NCBI RefSeq assembly: GCF_003590875.1
Contig: NZ_QYUN01000003.1
Coordinates: 496,001 to 560,000 of the forward strand
Source of the DNA: Noviherbaspirillum cavernae
Lineage (GTDB): Bacteria > Pseudomonadota > Gammaproteobacteria > Burkholderiales > Burkholderiaceae_D
Direction of reading: 5' to 3'
Length of the DNA stretch: 64,000 bases
Part shown: piece after piece, positions 44,183 to 52,877 of the stretch
Layout of the letters: each line of letters starts with the position of its first letter
Numbering within the stretch: position 1 is the stretch's first letter
Made by a program: the position numbers and the translations under genes
Notes under the pieces: generated by a model
Seen by the model: the letters and a program-made list of their open reading frames with translations, nothing else
Told to the model about the DNA's origin: nothing
Databases searched by the model: none

Positions 44183-45688
44183 TCATTCGCTGTTGAACAC
44201 CACGATCGTGAGCAGACTGTGGTCTTGCGCATCGGCTCCAGGCTCCATGAGGACACGCAGGTGCGTGGCATTCTCGGGAATCTTTTGCAACGAGATGTAC
44301 CCCTTGGTCTGCAGGCCGCCACTGGAGCCGTAGCTGTTGACCGCACAGCCGCCGGCGTAGGAGAGAACTTCGTCTGCCGCATCCCGGACCTCCACGCCGC
44401 TGAAGGTTCGCACGCTGGTCATCGAACGGCAGTGTGCATAGCCGGTCAGGTACAAGGGCCTGGGACCCGGCATGGCGGCAAGGCTGATCACGAAATCCCT
44501 CTTCGGGCCATCCGCAGGAGTCAACGAGTAGTTCTGTTCAAAGGCGCGGGTGGTGAGCCGGGTTTCCAGCATGCTTCGCCACGACCCGGAACGGCACGTC
44601 AACAGCATGCCGGTACCATCCCTTGCAAGCAGGCCATCCGGCGCGCAGGCTTCGTTCTTCACCTCCACCTTGTTGAGACTGACATAGTTGGCCGTCAGCT
44701 TGTTGTCAACAATAAGATCACCGTTTTCGTTGACTGCCAAGCCAACCCATTTCAAACCATTCCAGCTAAAGGCCCGTCCCTTGTCCTTCGCCAGGCGCAC
44801 GTCGCCAATGCTGTTGCCGGTGTCAGGCAGCAGTTCGAATTTGTCCACCGGGTCTTTCCAGAATCCGTTGGCATACCCCTTCCACACACCGCCCTGGCAG
44901 CTCAGAATGCGGCCGAATGCATCGACCGCGATCTTGCCGTTGTGGCTGGCGTCCTTGCAGCGATCGTCGGTTTCCCCCTCCGTCGCCTGCGCAGCAGTGC
45001 CGGGCGCCATGTGTATCGGCGCGGACATCCGGTTCAGGTCGGGACGATTTGACACCTCGTTGCGATAGAGGAAATCTCCGGTCGTCTGCGCGTCCTGGAA
45101 AATGCTCGATACAAGATGCCCGGCATCGCTTGTCGCGCCGGTCAGCACATTGCGTACCACCGGCACGGTGCCGACCTTGCACTGGCTGATGTACGCAGCG
45201 GTATTCATGCGCCAAGACGGGCCTTGCGCCACCATATGCGATGCTTCCGAGATGTAGCCGCCGCCCTTGCCGGCGGCCGCCGCGACCGCAGGAATTTCCC
45301 GTTCCGGAATCGGCTCGCCGCCGAAGCCGACGACCAGCGCTTCGAACTTGTCGCTGGTGGGCTGGCGCACCAGCAGGCAGGTATCCTGGTTGTAGGCATT
45401 CTTTTCGCTGAAGGATGCCGGCAGAAAATCGCCCTTCTTCAAATCCGCGATGCTGATCGCGTGGACGCTCGCCGGCGTCGGCGTGCCGTTCTTGATGTCG
45501 GTGGAATTCGTCGCGATGTACCTGCGCGCCGCCTCCGTCACCTGTGACTGATACATGGCCGCCTGCTGGCCCTTGGTCTCTTCCATCGACCGGTCGATCA
45601 TGGCGGTCAGGCCGATCACCATCAGCGTCCCGATCGCGAGCGCGCCAAGGGTTTCAATGAGGGTAATGCCGCGTTGCGTGCTGTTCAT
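44183..45688 (-). CDS. pilV: Second PilV-type minor pilin/adhesin
   Basis: The 501-residue protein has a type IV prepilin leader, MNSTQRG, cut before ITLIE, followed by a hydrophobic helix. The shared PilV body is close to that of the first pilV in its N-terminal third, including the segment DRSMEETKGQQAAMYQSQVT. The C-terminal domain is different: it ends with PLYLTGYAHCRSMTSVR and a Gly/Ser-rich stretch, whereas the first copy ends in a short Cys-containing tail. In IncI plasmids the C-terminus of PilV is the variable adhesin tip that chooses the recipient. Start at 45688 gives the leader; an upstream in-frame Met is not needed. It is followed by a broken transglycosylase gene. Confidence 0.88.
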   Translation of the reverse strand: MNSTQRGITLIETLGALAIGTLMVIGLTAMIDRSMEETKGQQAAMYQSQVTEAARRYIATNSTDIKNGTPTPASVHAISIADLKKGDFLPASFSEKNAYNQDTCLLVRQPTSDKFEALVVGFGGEPIPEREIPAVAAAAGKGGGYISEASHMVAQGPSWRMNTAAYISQCKVGTVPVVRNVLTGATSDAGHLVSSIFQDAQTTGDFLYRNEVSNRPDLNRMSAPIHMAPGTAAQATEGETDDRCKDASHNGKIAVDAFGRILSCQGGVWKGYANGFWKDPVDKFELLPDTGNSIGDVRLAKDKGRAFSWNGLKWVGLAVNENGDLIVDNKLTANYVSLNKVEVKNEACAPDGLLARDGTGMLLTCRSGSWRSMLETRLTTRAFEQNYSLTPADGPKRDFVISLAAMPGPRPLYLTGYAHCRSMTSVRTFSGVEVRDAADEVLSYAGGCAVNSYGSSGGLQTKGYISLQKIPENATHLRVLMEPGADAQDHSLLTIVVFNSE

Positions 45689-45795
45689 GCTATTTCCTCG
45701 TCTGCCCATGGCGAACCGGGTCATGCCGTCTGCAACCTGGACTACATCTCACATCCCGACACGGCAGGCCGGGATTCAAGGCGCATAATCAGGAT

Positions 45796-46236
45796 TCATT
45801 GATCGGCTCTTGCCGTCAGTACCGCCGGTGGAATATTCCTGTACACCTTCAACGCGTACTTCAAGCGGATATCCGGCTTGCTCGAATTGTAGGCGCCTAC
45901 CGCGTCCCACGAATTGCCCATGCGGCGCATGTTCTGCGCGAGGATCCATGCGCCGACGTGGATGCTGGTGCACGGATCGTACAGCTGCTGCTCGTCGATG
46001 CCATGCTTGCGCAGCGTGGCGAACCAGCTGCTGTTGATCTGCATGAGGCCGATGTCGTAGGAGCCGTTCTTGTTGCGGTTGATGGCGGCCGGGTTGAGGC
46101 TGGATTCGGTCTTCGCGATGGCGTACAGCATGTAGGGATTGACGCCGTAGCGTGCGGCGGCGGATTCCCAGCAGGCGTGTGCATGGCTCGAGAACGGCCC
46201 GAGAAAGGCGATCAGGATCAGAAGAGTCCGGCGCAT
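45796..46236 (-). CDS. pilT: Lytic transglycosylase of the thin pilus (PilT-type, IncI nomenclature)
   Basis: The 146-residue protein has a signal peptide (to about residue 21, SHAHA) and a goose-type lysozyme-like lytic transglycosylase domain. The catalytic glutamate is E44 in AIAKTESSLNP, and DIGLMQINSSW is the family active-site motif. Such enzymes open peptidoglycan for pilus assembly. In IncI plasmids pilT is the transglycosylase, not the retraction ATPase, so the symbol here follows R64 usage. It is 15 bp after the first pilV. Confidence 0.92.
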   Translation of the reverse strand: MRRTLLILIAFLGPFSSHAHACWESAAARYGVNPYMLYAIAKTESSLNPAAINRNKNGSYDIGLMQINSSWFATLRKHGIDEQQLYDPCTSIHVGAWILAQNMRRMGNSWDAVGAYNSSKPDIRLKYALKVYRNIPPAVLTARADQ

Positions 46237-46251
46237 CGGTTCAGGCCCCCT

Positions 46252-47544
46252 TCAATCGTCCATGTACTTGAACCGCGAGTTCGACTTGGCGCAATACATG
46301 GTTCTGCCGCTGCCGTCCCGCAAAATCGTTCCATGCGGCCATTGCAGTTTATTGTCTGAAGTCGGGAGATTGCATCGATCTCCAGGGGATACCTCGTCAT
46401 TCAAGGTAAGCGATCCAATGTCCCCATAATCCTCCACCTCGAGCGCATGTCCATACAGTTTTTTCTTCGCAGTGATATTGGCATCCGAGTCGATGTTGCC
46501 TCCGGCCTTGATCGCCAGCGCCACCTCAAGGTCGGCCTTGATTTTCGCGTTGCGAGCGACTTCCAGATCGCGCGTCACTTTCAGGTCGCCGTTTTCATCT
46601 ACGGCCAGCGCGACCCACTGGGCGCCGTTCCATGTGAACGCACGATTCAACGCCAGCACCATGCGCACGTCGCCGCGGTTGTTGCCGGCCACTGGCAGAA
46701 GGTTGAAATCCACAAAGGTCGCTACCGGATCTTTCCAGAATCCGCTCACTTGCCGCTTCCACATTCCGGACTGACAACTTAACACCAGTCCTTCCGGACT
46801 GGAGGCAATCGCTCCTGTCGCCGTACAAGCCGTGTTTTCCGTGACCACGGCATCGCCCGCCATCCGTACCGGCGTCTTCATCGTGTTGAGGTCCGGGTTA
46901 TCGGCTACCTCACTGCGATACAGGAAATCCGCAAACACCTTACCATCGTGGAAAATGCGCGATGCGAGATGGCCGCCGTCCGTCGTGCCATTGAGCGCGA
47001 ACGTGGCACCTCCCGGGCAGGCGACATTCCGGTAGCCGGTGGTGTCCATGTTCCATGACGCTCCCCTGGCCCGTGCATGGTTTTCCTGGCTGATATAGCC
47101 GCTGCCCTGCCCCGCATTCGCCGCCACCGCGGGAATGTCCTTTTGCGGAATCGGCTGGCCGCCTGTCGTGACCACCAGCGCATCGAGCACGCCCGCTTTC
47201 GGCTGCCGCACCAGCACGCACGTGTTCTGGTCGTATACGTTTCTGAGGAAAAAATTCTTCGGCAGGAACCCGTGATCGATCAGTTTCTGGGTATTGACCG
47301 GAAAAGCGGTCGCGGGGGCAGGCGTCTCGCTCACCGGCGCACTGGCAAGCAGCGTCGCGTAATCGGCCTTGATGTACTTGCGCGCCGCGTCCGTCACCTG
47401 CGTCTGATACAGCGCCGCCTGCTGTTCCTTCGTGTCTTCCAGCGAGCGGTCGATCATGGCGGTCAGGCCGATCAACATCAGCGTCCCGATCACGAGCGCG
47501 CCAAGGGTTTCAATGAGGGTGATGCCGCGTTGGGTCTTGTTCAT
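46252..47544 (-). CDS. pilV: PilV-type minor pilin/adhesin
   Basis: The 430-residue protein begins MNKTQRG before ITLIE, a type IV prepilin leader, then a hydrophobic helix. The body matches the PilV protein of R64-type thin pili, which sits at the pilus tip and binds recipient lipopolysaccharide. Shared with the second copy are the opening third and repeated segments such as AFTWNGAQWVALAVDENGD (FSWNGLKWVGLAVNENGD there). The C-terminal 40 residues (NLPTSDNKLQWPHGTILR) differ from those of the second copy. No shufflon repeats or recombinase gene are visible nearby. The gene starts nine bases after pilM. Confidence 0.9.
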   Translation of the reverse strand: MNKTQRGITLIETLGALVIGTLMLIGLTAMIDRSLEDTKEQQAALYQTQVTDAARKYIKADYATLLASAPVSETPAPATAFPVNTQKLIDHGFLPKNFFLRNVYDQNTCVLVRQPKAGVLDALVVTTGGQPIPQKDIPAVAANAGQGSGYISQENHARARGASWNMDTTGYRNVACPGGATFALNGTTDGGHLASRIFHDGKVFADFLYRSEVADNPDLNTMKTPVRMAGDAVVTENTACTATGAIASSPEGLVLSCQSGMWKRQVSGFWKDPVATFVDFNLLPVAGNNRGDVRMVLALNRAFTWNGAQWVALAVDENGDLKVTRDLEVARNAKIKADLEVALAIKAGGNIDSDANITAKKKLYGHALEVEDYGDIGSLTLNDEVSPGDRCNLPTSDNKLQWPHGTILRDGSGRTMYCAKSNSRFKYMDD

Positions 47545-47553
47545 AGTGGGCTC

Positions 47554-48054
47554 TCACCTGCGCATGGCAATCCAGACCGGGCTGCCATGGGGAATCTGCA
47601 AATTGGCCGGCAGTTTGAATTTGATCTTCGTGTCTCCCTTCACGGGAGAAAACAGCGTGGTGTCACCGGTACGGTACACGCCTGCAAAGACCGAGTTCTG
47701 CGCCAGCTCCACGATGTCCGCAACGATGTTCACCGGCGGCAGGGACTTTGCGTAGATATAGATCATGCCGTCGGTGTCACGGTAGTTCGCCCAGATCGAC
47801 GAACGAGGCGCATTCGCCAGCGACGACCATCCGGGCAGCGCCCTGGACGCGACCAGGGTAGCGATATCGACACTGGGCCCTGTTTCTTCGGGATGCTCGG
47901 TGAAATAGGTGATGACGGCTTCGCGATACAGCGCCATGTTTTCCGCGATCGGCATCGATTTCGGTTTTCCGGCGACCGCCAGGCTTTCCTTGTCGAACAT
48001 CGCGTAGAAACCTGTGAGCGATATCATGATGGTCAGTACCGCGATATTCCACAT
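47554..48054 (-). CDS. pilM: PilM-like thin-pilus protein
   Basis: The 166-residue protein opens with one hydrophobic helix (IAVLTIMISLTGFYAMF) and continues as a soluble mixed alpha/beta domain. Size, hydrophobic N-terminus and location just before pilV fit PilM of the IncI thin pilus, whose precise role is unknown but which is needed for assembly. Assignment is from layout more than from motifs. The start lies 12 bp after the stop of the ATPase gene, with a purine-rich AAAGGAG upstream. Confidence 0.7.
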   Translation of the reverse strand: MWNIAVLTIMISLTGFYAMFDKESLAVAGKPKSMPIAENMALYREAVITYFTEHPEETGPSVDIATLVASRALPGWSSLANAPRSSIWANYRDTDGMIYIYAKSLPPVNIVADIVELAQNSVFAGVYRTGDTTLFSPVKGDTKIKFKLPANLQIPHGSPVWIAMRR

Positions 48055-48066
48055 GGCATACTCCTT

Positions 48067-49044
48067 TCAACCCTCGGCAAACCGCCGGGCAGCGGCATTC
48101 CCGCTGATCATCTGCGCCTTCTGCTGCTTGACTTCCGACTCCAGCATCTCGAAGCGGGCATTGCGCAGGAGGTTCTTCGCCACCGGCGCATCCTTCAGAT
48201 ACAGAAAATCCGTTTCCAGCTTGTACTTCGGACCGCGCACGATCTGCTGGTGCAGCACGCCGACCAGACCATCGGCCAGCAGGGACTGCATGCCGCCGGA
48301 GGCCAGCCTGTCGTTGGCCAGCGCATGCAGCTTGCTGACGCTTTGCACGATGTTATCGGCCAGCATGGTGGTGATGATCAGGTTGCCGTTCACGCTCGCC
48401 TGTAGCACTTCCGCCGCCATGTCCTGATCGCGGATCTCGTCGATCAGGATGATGCGCGCGCCCCAGCGCGCAAGGTGCCGGAACGCATCGGCGAAACCGC
48501 CCTTGTCGCGCGAGGTGGCGGTTTGAAAGCAGATGCCCTGGCCGTAACTGCCTTCCAGCGGCAGCTCGATCGGGTCTTCCCCGGTGACTGCCACGCCGCC
48601 ATAGGCAGCCAGGCGATCCTTGACCAGGCCGCAGGCGGTCATGGTCTTGCCCGACTTCGGCTGACCGGAGATCACGAGCAGACCGGACAAATCCTTCGCC
48701 ATCAGGTGACGGATGTATGCCTGCGGGATGCCCAGCTCGGGCAGCGAATGGATGACACCGGCGATCTTGCGCAGCACGAAGACCGTGCCGCCCAGCGTTC
48801 GCATCACCGACACGCGGTAGGTCACGGCTTCGTACCAGACCTTGAACTCCGCCACCAGCGGCGCCGCATCCAGGGTGTCGCGGCATACCTTGATCAGGCG
48901 GTCGAGGTCCGCCCGCAGCGGAGGGCCGGCCGGCAGCGGATTGGCTTCCGCGCCCGGCACGTCGGAGAACCGGTCTTCCAGGCTCGGATGGCCCAGATAC
49001 AGATCCGAGAACTCCAGGTCCTTGACTTTGGTGACGTTGATCAT
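48067..49044 (-). CDS. Second PilT-like secretion ATPase, divergent
   Basis: The 325-residue protein has the core of a GspE/PilT-type ATPase: a phosphate-binding loop SGQPKSGKTMT in place of the usual GPTGSGKT, an Asp-box-like GEDPIELPLEG, and Walker B IILIDEIRD. The His box is poorly kept (LIITTMLADN). It is shorter than the other pilus ATPases here. It follows the pilin gene in the operon. It may power retraction or another step, or be a regulatory ATPase; its divergence from the other PilT-like protein in this operon suggests a specialised or weakened role. Confidence 0.8.
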   Translation of the reverse strand: MINVTKVKDLEFSDLYLGHPSLEDRFSDVPGAEANPLPAGPPLRADLDRLIKVCRDTLDAAPLVAEFKVWYEAVTYRVSVMRTLGGTVFVLRKIAGVIHSLPELGIPQAYIRHLMAKDLSGLLVISGQPKSGKTMTACGLVKDRLAAYGGVAVTGEDPIELPLEGSYGQGICFQTATSRDKGGFADAFRHLARWGARIILIDEIRDQDMAAEVLQASVNGNLIITTMLADNIVQSVSKLHALANDRLASGGMQSLLADGLVGVLHQQIVRGPKYKLETDFLYLKDAPVAKNLLRNARFEMLESEVKQQKAQMISGNAAARRFAEG

Positions 49045-49058
49045 GGTTGCAGACCGTG

Positions 49059-49604
49059 TCAGGAGGCCTGGAAGTTGACCACGTTGTTGCTATCCTCGCT
49101 GCAAGTAGTCGATGCCTCCGACGCCTTAGCCGGGAAAATGGTGATCGCATTGCTGCTGCCGGACCCCTGGCTGATCTGGGTCCAACCGGTCGCGCCGCTG
49201 ATCAGCGAAATGCAGACATCTTTCGGCACATTGTTGTACGTGATCGTGAAATAGGGATGCGCGCCCGTGACGGTCACCGCGCCGTTCCATGCGTTCATCA
49301 TGGTGCCACTCGCATTCGGTGAAATGGTCGCCGGGAATGCCTTGGCATCCTTCAGAATGCTCGTCATATTCGTCGTGTACTGTTGTCCCGCATACAGTTT
49401 TCTCACCGCCGTGCGTATCGAAACGATCTCTTCCAGCGCACGGTTGCTTTGCGCATTGCCGAACGCCGACGACAGCAGCGACACCGCGCCCAGGATCACG
49501 ATCGCCGCGATCCCCAGATACGCGATGCCCTCCAGCAGCGACGCGCCGCGTTGCCATTTGCCGTAGTTCGCCACATCCTGTTTTTTGATCAATCCGTTTT
49601 TCAT
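49059..49604 (-). CDS. pilS: Major thin-pilus pilin PilS
   Basis: The 181-residue protein is a type IVb prepilin with leader of 20 residues ending RG before ASLLE, and a hydrophobic helix (IAYLGIAAIVILGAVSLL). The C-terminus has a cysteine pair candidate (Cys in KDVCISLI and TTCSEDS) typical of the disulfide-bonded loop of type IV pilins. The leader length matches R64-type prepilins. ATG at 49604 has GGGAG upstream; an in-frame ATG six codons earlier is weaker. It would be processed by a prepilin peptidase that is not in this window. Confidence 0.9.
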   Translation of the reverse strand: MKNGLIKKQDVANYGKWQRGASLLEGIAYLGIAAIVILGAVSLLSSAFGNAQSNRALEEIVSIRTAVRKLYAGQQYTTNMTSILKDAKAFPATISPNASGTMMNAWNGAVTVTGAHPYFTITYNNVPKDVCISLISGATGWTQISQGSGSSNAITIFPAKASEASTTCSEDSNNVVNFQAS

Positions 49605-49634
49605 GTTTTTCTCCCAATCCAAGTTAGCAACACA

Positions 49635-50711
49635 CTATCGAACCGCACGCGTCATCGACGCAAGTTCATGCTGGATGCCGAAGAAGCCGGCGACCAGCCA
49701 TCCAATCACGATTGCCAGCGTGACAATCGCAAAACCGTTGAGCACCTTCATCTGTATGCTGATCTGCTCGGTGCCTTCCGCGATCCATTCGTCGGCGAGA
49801 ATCTTGAGCGCCTCGGCGAAGCCCTTGTATTCCGCGTACACGCACAGGTCGTCGATCACTTCCTTCGACGGGAAGCCGTAGCCCGCGTTGCGCAGCGCTT
49901 CGCCGCAGTTCAGGCCGGATTTCACGCCGAGCAGCGCGCCGTCGAGACGTTCGCGCAGCCACGGGTCGGCCATGTTGGACAGGCGCGCCAGCGATTTTTC
50001 CACCGTGATGCCGGCGAATTGCAGCGCCGAGAACGCCATCAGAAAGCCGCTGCCGATCACCAGCCGGTAGACCGAGTACGGCGCGATCTTGTCGAAGTGG
50101 ACGCGCAGATTGCCGCGCCATTGCGGCATCGATACCAGCACTCCGATCACGATCGCGATCAAGGCGACGACGAAATACAGCATCCAGTTCTGCACGAACA
50201 GCGACATGACGTAGAGCGACTTTGCCGCGCCCTTCCATTGGGAGGGATCGACCATACGCGAGAACTGCGGGATCACGCGCGTGCCGAAGATGTAGATGTA
50301 GACGATGATGAGCGAGAACACCGCCGCCGGATAAGTGATGCCGCTGATGATGATGCTCTTGATCTTCTTCTCGGCCTGCACCACGTCGACCACGGCGGTC
50401 AGCGTGACTTCGAGGCGGCCGGACTGCTCGCCGGCCATGATGATCATCTGTTCGGTGCGCGGGATCCACCATTCGAGCGCCTCGGACAGGAGGCGGCCGT
50501 TCTGCACCATGCGGCGGCAATCGTCGAGCACGATCGCCATCGGCTCGTTGGGCTTCTTGCCCTCGTACGATGCGCGGTCGCGCAACTCTTCCAGAATCTT
50601 CAGGAGCGGCAGGCCGTTCGACAGCATCTTCGCGATCTTGCGGTACAGCCGCAGCCGCGCCGAGTCGTTGAACTGTGTCTTGGCCCACCAGCGATTGACG
50701 TCAATCCGCAT
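49635..50711 (-). CDS. pilR: Thin-pilus inner-membrane platform protein PilR
   Basis: The 358-residue protein is a GspF/PilR-type polytopic membrane platform with three hydrophobic helices (near AAVFSLIIVYIYIFG, LYFVVALIAIVIG and the C-terminal VTLAIVIGWLVAGFF) and the repeated cytoplasmic domain. It anchors the assembly ATPase to the membrane and coordinates pilin polymerisation. It overlaps the ATPase gene by 11 bases and lies just before pilS, in the R64 order. Confidence 0.92.
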   Translation of the reverse strand: MRIDVNRWWAKTQFNDSARLRLYRKIAKMLSNGLPLLKILEELRDRASYEGKKPNEPMAIVLDDCRRMVQNGRLLSEALEWWIPRTEQMIIMAGEQSGRLEVTLTAVVDVVQAEKKIKSIIISGITYPAAVFSLIIVYIYIFGTRVIPQFSRMVDPSQWKGAAKSLYVMSLFVQNWMLYFVVALIAIVIGVLVSMPQWRGNLRVHFDKIAPYSVYRLVIGSGFLMAFSALQFAGITVEKSLARLSNMADPWLRERLDGALLGVKSGLNCGEALRNAGYGFPSKEVIDDLCVYAEYKGFAEALKILADEWIAEGTEQISIQMKVLNGFAIVTLAIVIGWLVAGFFGIQHELASMTRAVR

Positions 50712-52350
50712 GCACTGCCTCGTCGCTGCCGTTGCGCGCGCCGGCCTTCGTGCCGATCGTCAGGTGTCCGACCATCTTCTCCGCCATGCGCGGATCGAGC
50801 ACGCCGGCGGCCACTTTTTCAAGCGCGTGGTCGAGGATGGTCTTGCCGCCGAGTTCGGTCAGCCAGTACTGCACCGCCGCCGTCTTTTCGCCGGCGCGGA
50901 TGTATTTGAAGAATTGTTCGTCGGGAAGAATCACTTCCGCGATCACGCTGCGGCCGGTCGTGCCCTGGTTGCGGCAATGCTCGCAGCCGGAGCCGGCAAT
51001 GCACACACCGTTGATGTCGCCGCCCAGCGCCTGCTTCACGCGTCCAAGCACGGCTTCAGGCAATTCATGCTGATGCTCGGCAAGCGGCTTCTTGCAGTGC
51101 GAGCACAGCACCTTGACCAGGCGCTGGCTGATCAGGCCGGTGATGACCGTGTGGTCAGCCAGCAGATTCACCGGCAGGCCGAGGTCGGCCAGACGGTCGA
51201 TGATCGCCGCCGCGCTGTTGGCGTGCACGGTGGTCCACACCTGGTGGCCGGTCATCGAGGCACGCAGCGCGTTCTGCGCCGATGCGCGGTCGCGCATTTC
51301 GCCGATCATGATGGTGTCGGGGTCCAGCCGCATGGCATTGGAGATCGCCGCCGAGAACAGGCGCGAACGCTCCTCTTCATTGTGGGCATTGGTGACGGAA
51401 GTCTGCACCGCGCCCTCGATCGGATACTCGACCGGGTCTTCCACGGTGATGACATGCATCTTGCCTTCGGCTTCAAGAATCTCGCCCGACAGCACGCGCT
51501 GCAGCGTGGTCGATTTGCCGGAGCCGGTCGGACCGCTGATGATGTTCATGCCGATCGGCTGTTCCTTCAGGTGCTGCAGCATGTCGGCGTGCGCGTCGGT
51601 GAAGCCGAGCGGGCGCAGGTCGATGTTGTCGCCGGCGTCGTTGTACAGCAGACGCATCACCATCACCGCGCCTTCGCTGGTGGGCGCGGTCGCGATCCGC
51701 ACGCCGTACAGCTGCGACGGCAGCTTGTCGCGGTCGGCGATGCTGGCATCCTGCCGTTCGGTCGGCTTGTAGGAGTTGTCCGACACCGAGGTCATCGCGC
51801 CGTACAGCGTGGCCATCAGCCTTTCTCCATACTCACGCGTCTGGCTGATGACCTTGACCAGATCGTTGTGAATGCGGAAGTAGATATCGGTGGAGGTCTT
51901 CTTTTCGCGGATATGGATGTCGGATGCGCGCGCGCGGCAGGCCTTGGTCAGCAGCTCCTTGGCGGTGACCTGCATCATCGTGTGTTCGTGGTGCCGGCCG
52001 GCGGCGTCGGACATGCCGGACTGGCTCATGCGGGTGACGGTTTCGATGTTGGTGAAGACGGCGCGGTACGGGCGCTTCATCTTTTCCAGGCGGGCGCGGT
52101 ACGACAGCACGTGCGGGTTGAGTTCCTGGCCTTCGGCGATCAGCAGCCGCCCGTCGGACAGCAGGCAGAGCATCTTCCTTTCCTCGTCGCTGGCGGTAAA
52201 CGCGCCGGTCTTGCTGAGGACATGCGCGGTGCTGAACTCGATCTCGATCTCGGAGGCGTATGCGGCACCCGGATCCTGCGGCTTGTCGAGAGGCTTTTCG
52301 GCAGGCCTGACGTTCGCTTTCTCGAGAAATTTCTCGATGGATGCGTTCAT
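50701..52350 (-). CDS. pilQ: Thin-pilus assembly ATPase PilQ
   Basis: The 549-residue protein is a GspE/PilB-type secretion ATPase. It has Walker A GPTGSGKST, an Asp box VEDPVEYP, Walker B IMIGEMRD, a His box TTVHANSA, and the zinc-binding cysteines CSHCKK and CEHC. It powers pilus extension by energising the platform protein. It overlaps pilP by four bases and pilR by 11. Gene name follows IncI nomenclature, where PilQ is the ATPase rather than the secretin. Confidence 0.94.
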   Translation of the reverse strand: MNASIEKFLEKANVRPAEKPLDKPQDPGAAYASEIEIEFSTAHVLSKTGAFTASDEERKMLCLLSDGRLLIAEGQELNPHVLSYRARLEKMKRPYRAVFTNIETVTRMSQSGMSDAAGRHHEHTMMQVTAKELLTKACRARASDIHIREKKTSTDIYFRIHNDLVKVISQTREYGERLMATLYGAMTSVSDNSYKPTERQDASIADRDKLPSQLYGVRIATAPTSEGAVMVMRLLYNDAGDNIDLRPLGFTDAHADMLQHLKEQPIGMNIISGPTGSGKSTTLQRVLSGEILEAEGKMHVITVEDPVEYPIEGAVQTSVTNAHNEEERSRLFSAAISNAMRLDPDTIMIGEMRDRASAQNALRASMTGHQVWTTVHANSAAAIIDRLADLGLPVNLLADHTVITGLISQRLVKVLCSHCKKPLAEHQHELPEAVLGRVKQALGGDINGVCIAGSGCEHCRNQGTTGRSVIAEVILPDEQFFKYIRAGEKTAAVQYWLTELGGKTILDHALEKVAAGVLDPRMAEKMVGHLTIGTKAGARNGSDEAVHAD

Positions 52351-52877
52351 TTTGCGACTCCCCTCGGCGACATCAGCGGCAGCGGCGGCGGCAGGCTCAC
52401 GCCTGCGTTCGGATAGCTCGGATTGAATGCGGTCGGCGTGCTCGAATAGGCAGCCAGGCGGGTGCGCTTCTTCTTGCCGCTCTGGACGATGACTTCGCTC
52501 TGGCTGATCGAGACGACGCGCATGCCGTTGGCGAGCACGTCGCCGGCCTGCGCATCGACGATGGTGCCGTTGCCCATTTGCAGCGTCGCGAACATCTTGC
52601 GGCCGATGCCTTCGATCGAGCGGATCACCGGATCGCCAGCGACGGAAGGCTGCGTCAATTGATCGTGCACGACCTGCTTGGCGGCGATGTCATTCTGCTT
52701 GGCGATGATGCTTGCCTGCACGTCGAGCTGCTTTTCGCGCGCCTTCAGCACCAGCGTTTCCGCTTCGATGCGGGTCAGGCTGTCCGATGCCGATTCGGCA
52801 AAAGCGCTGCCCGCGCATGCGAGGCCGGCAACCAGGATGAACGCTCCGAATTTGACTTGGCAGAACTTACTTTGCAT
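52347..52877 (-). CDS. pilP: Thin-pilus protein PilP
   Basis: The 176-residue protein has an N-terminal signal peptide (FGAFILVAGLACAGSAFA) and a C-terminal beta-rich domain with NGTIVDAQAGDVLANGMRVV, resembling the PilP/TcpQ-related periplasmic parts of type IVb pilus machines. The C-terminus is Pro-rich. It overlaps pilO at the 5' end by 11 bases and pilQ at the 3' end by four, so it is firmly inside the operon. Start at Met 52877 is chosen over a longer frame. Confidence 0.85.
   Translation of the reverse strand: MQSKFCQVKFGAFILVAGLACAGSAFAESASDSLTRIEAETLVLKAREKQLDVQASIIAKQNDIAAKQVVHDQLTQPSVAGDPVIRSIEGIGRKMFATLQMGNGTIVDAQAGDVLANGMRVVSISQSEVIVQSGKKKRTRLAAYSSTPTAFNPSYPNAGVSLPPPLPLMSPRGVAK

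Noticed and set aside
46252..47544. A shufflon with inverted repeats at the pilV C-terminus
   Set aside because: I found no repeated 19-bp crossover sites or a recombinase gene near either pilV; diversity comes from duplication.
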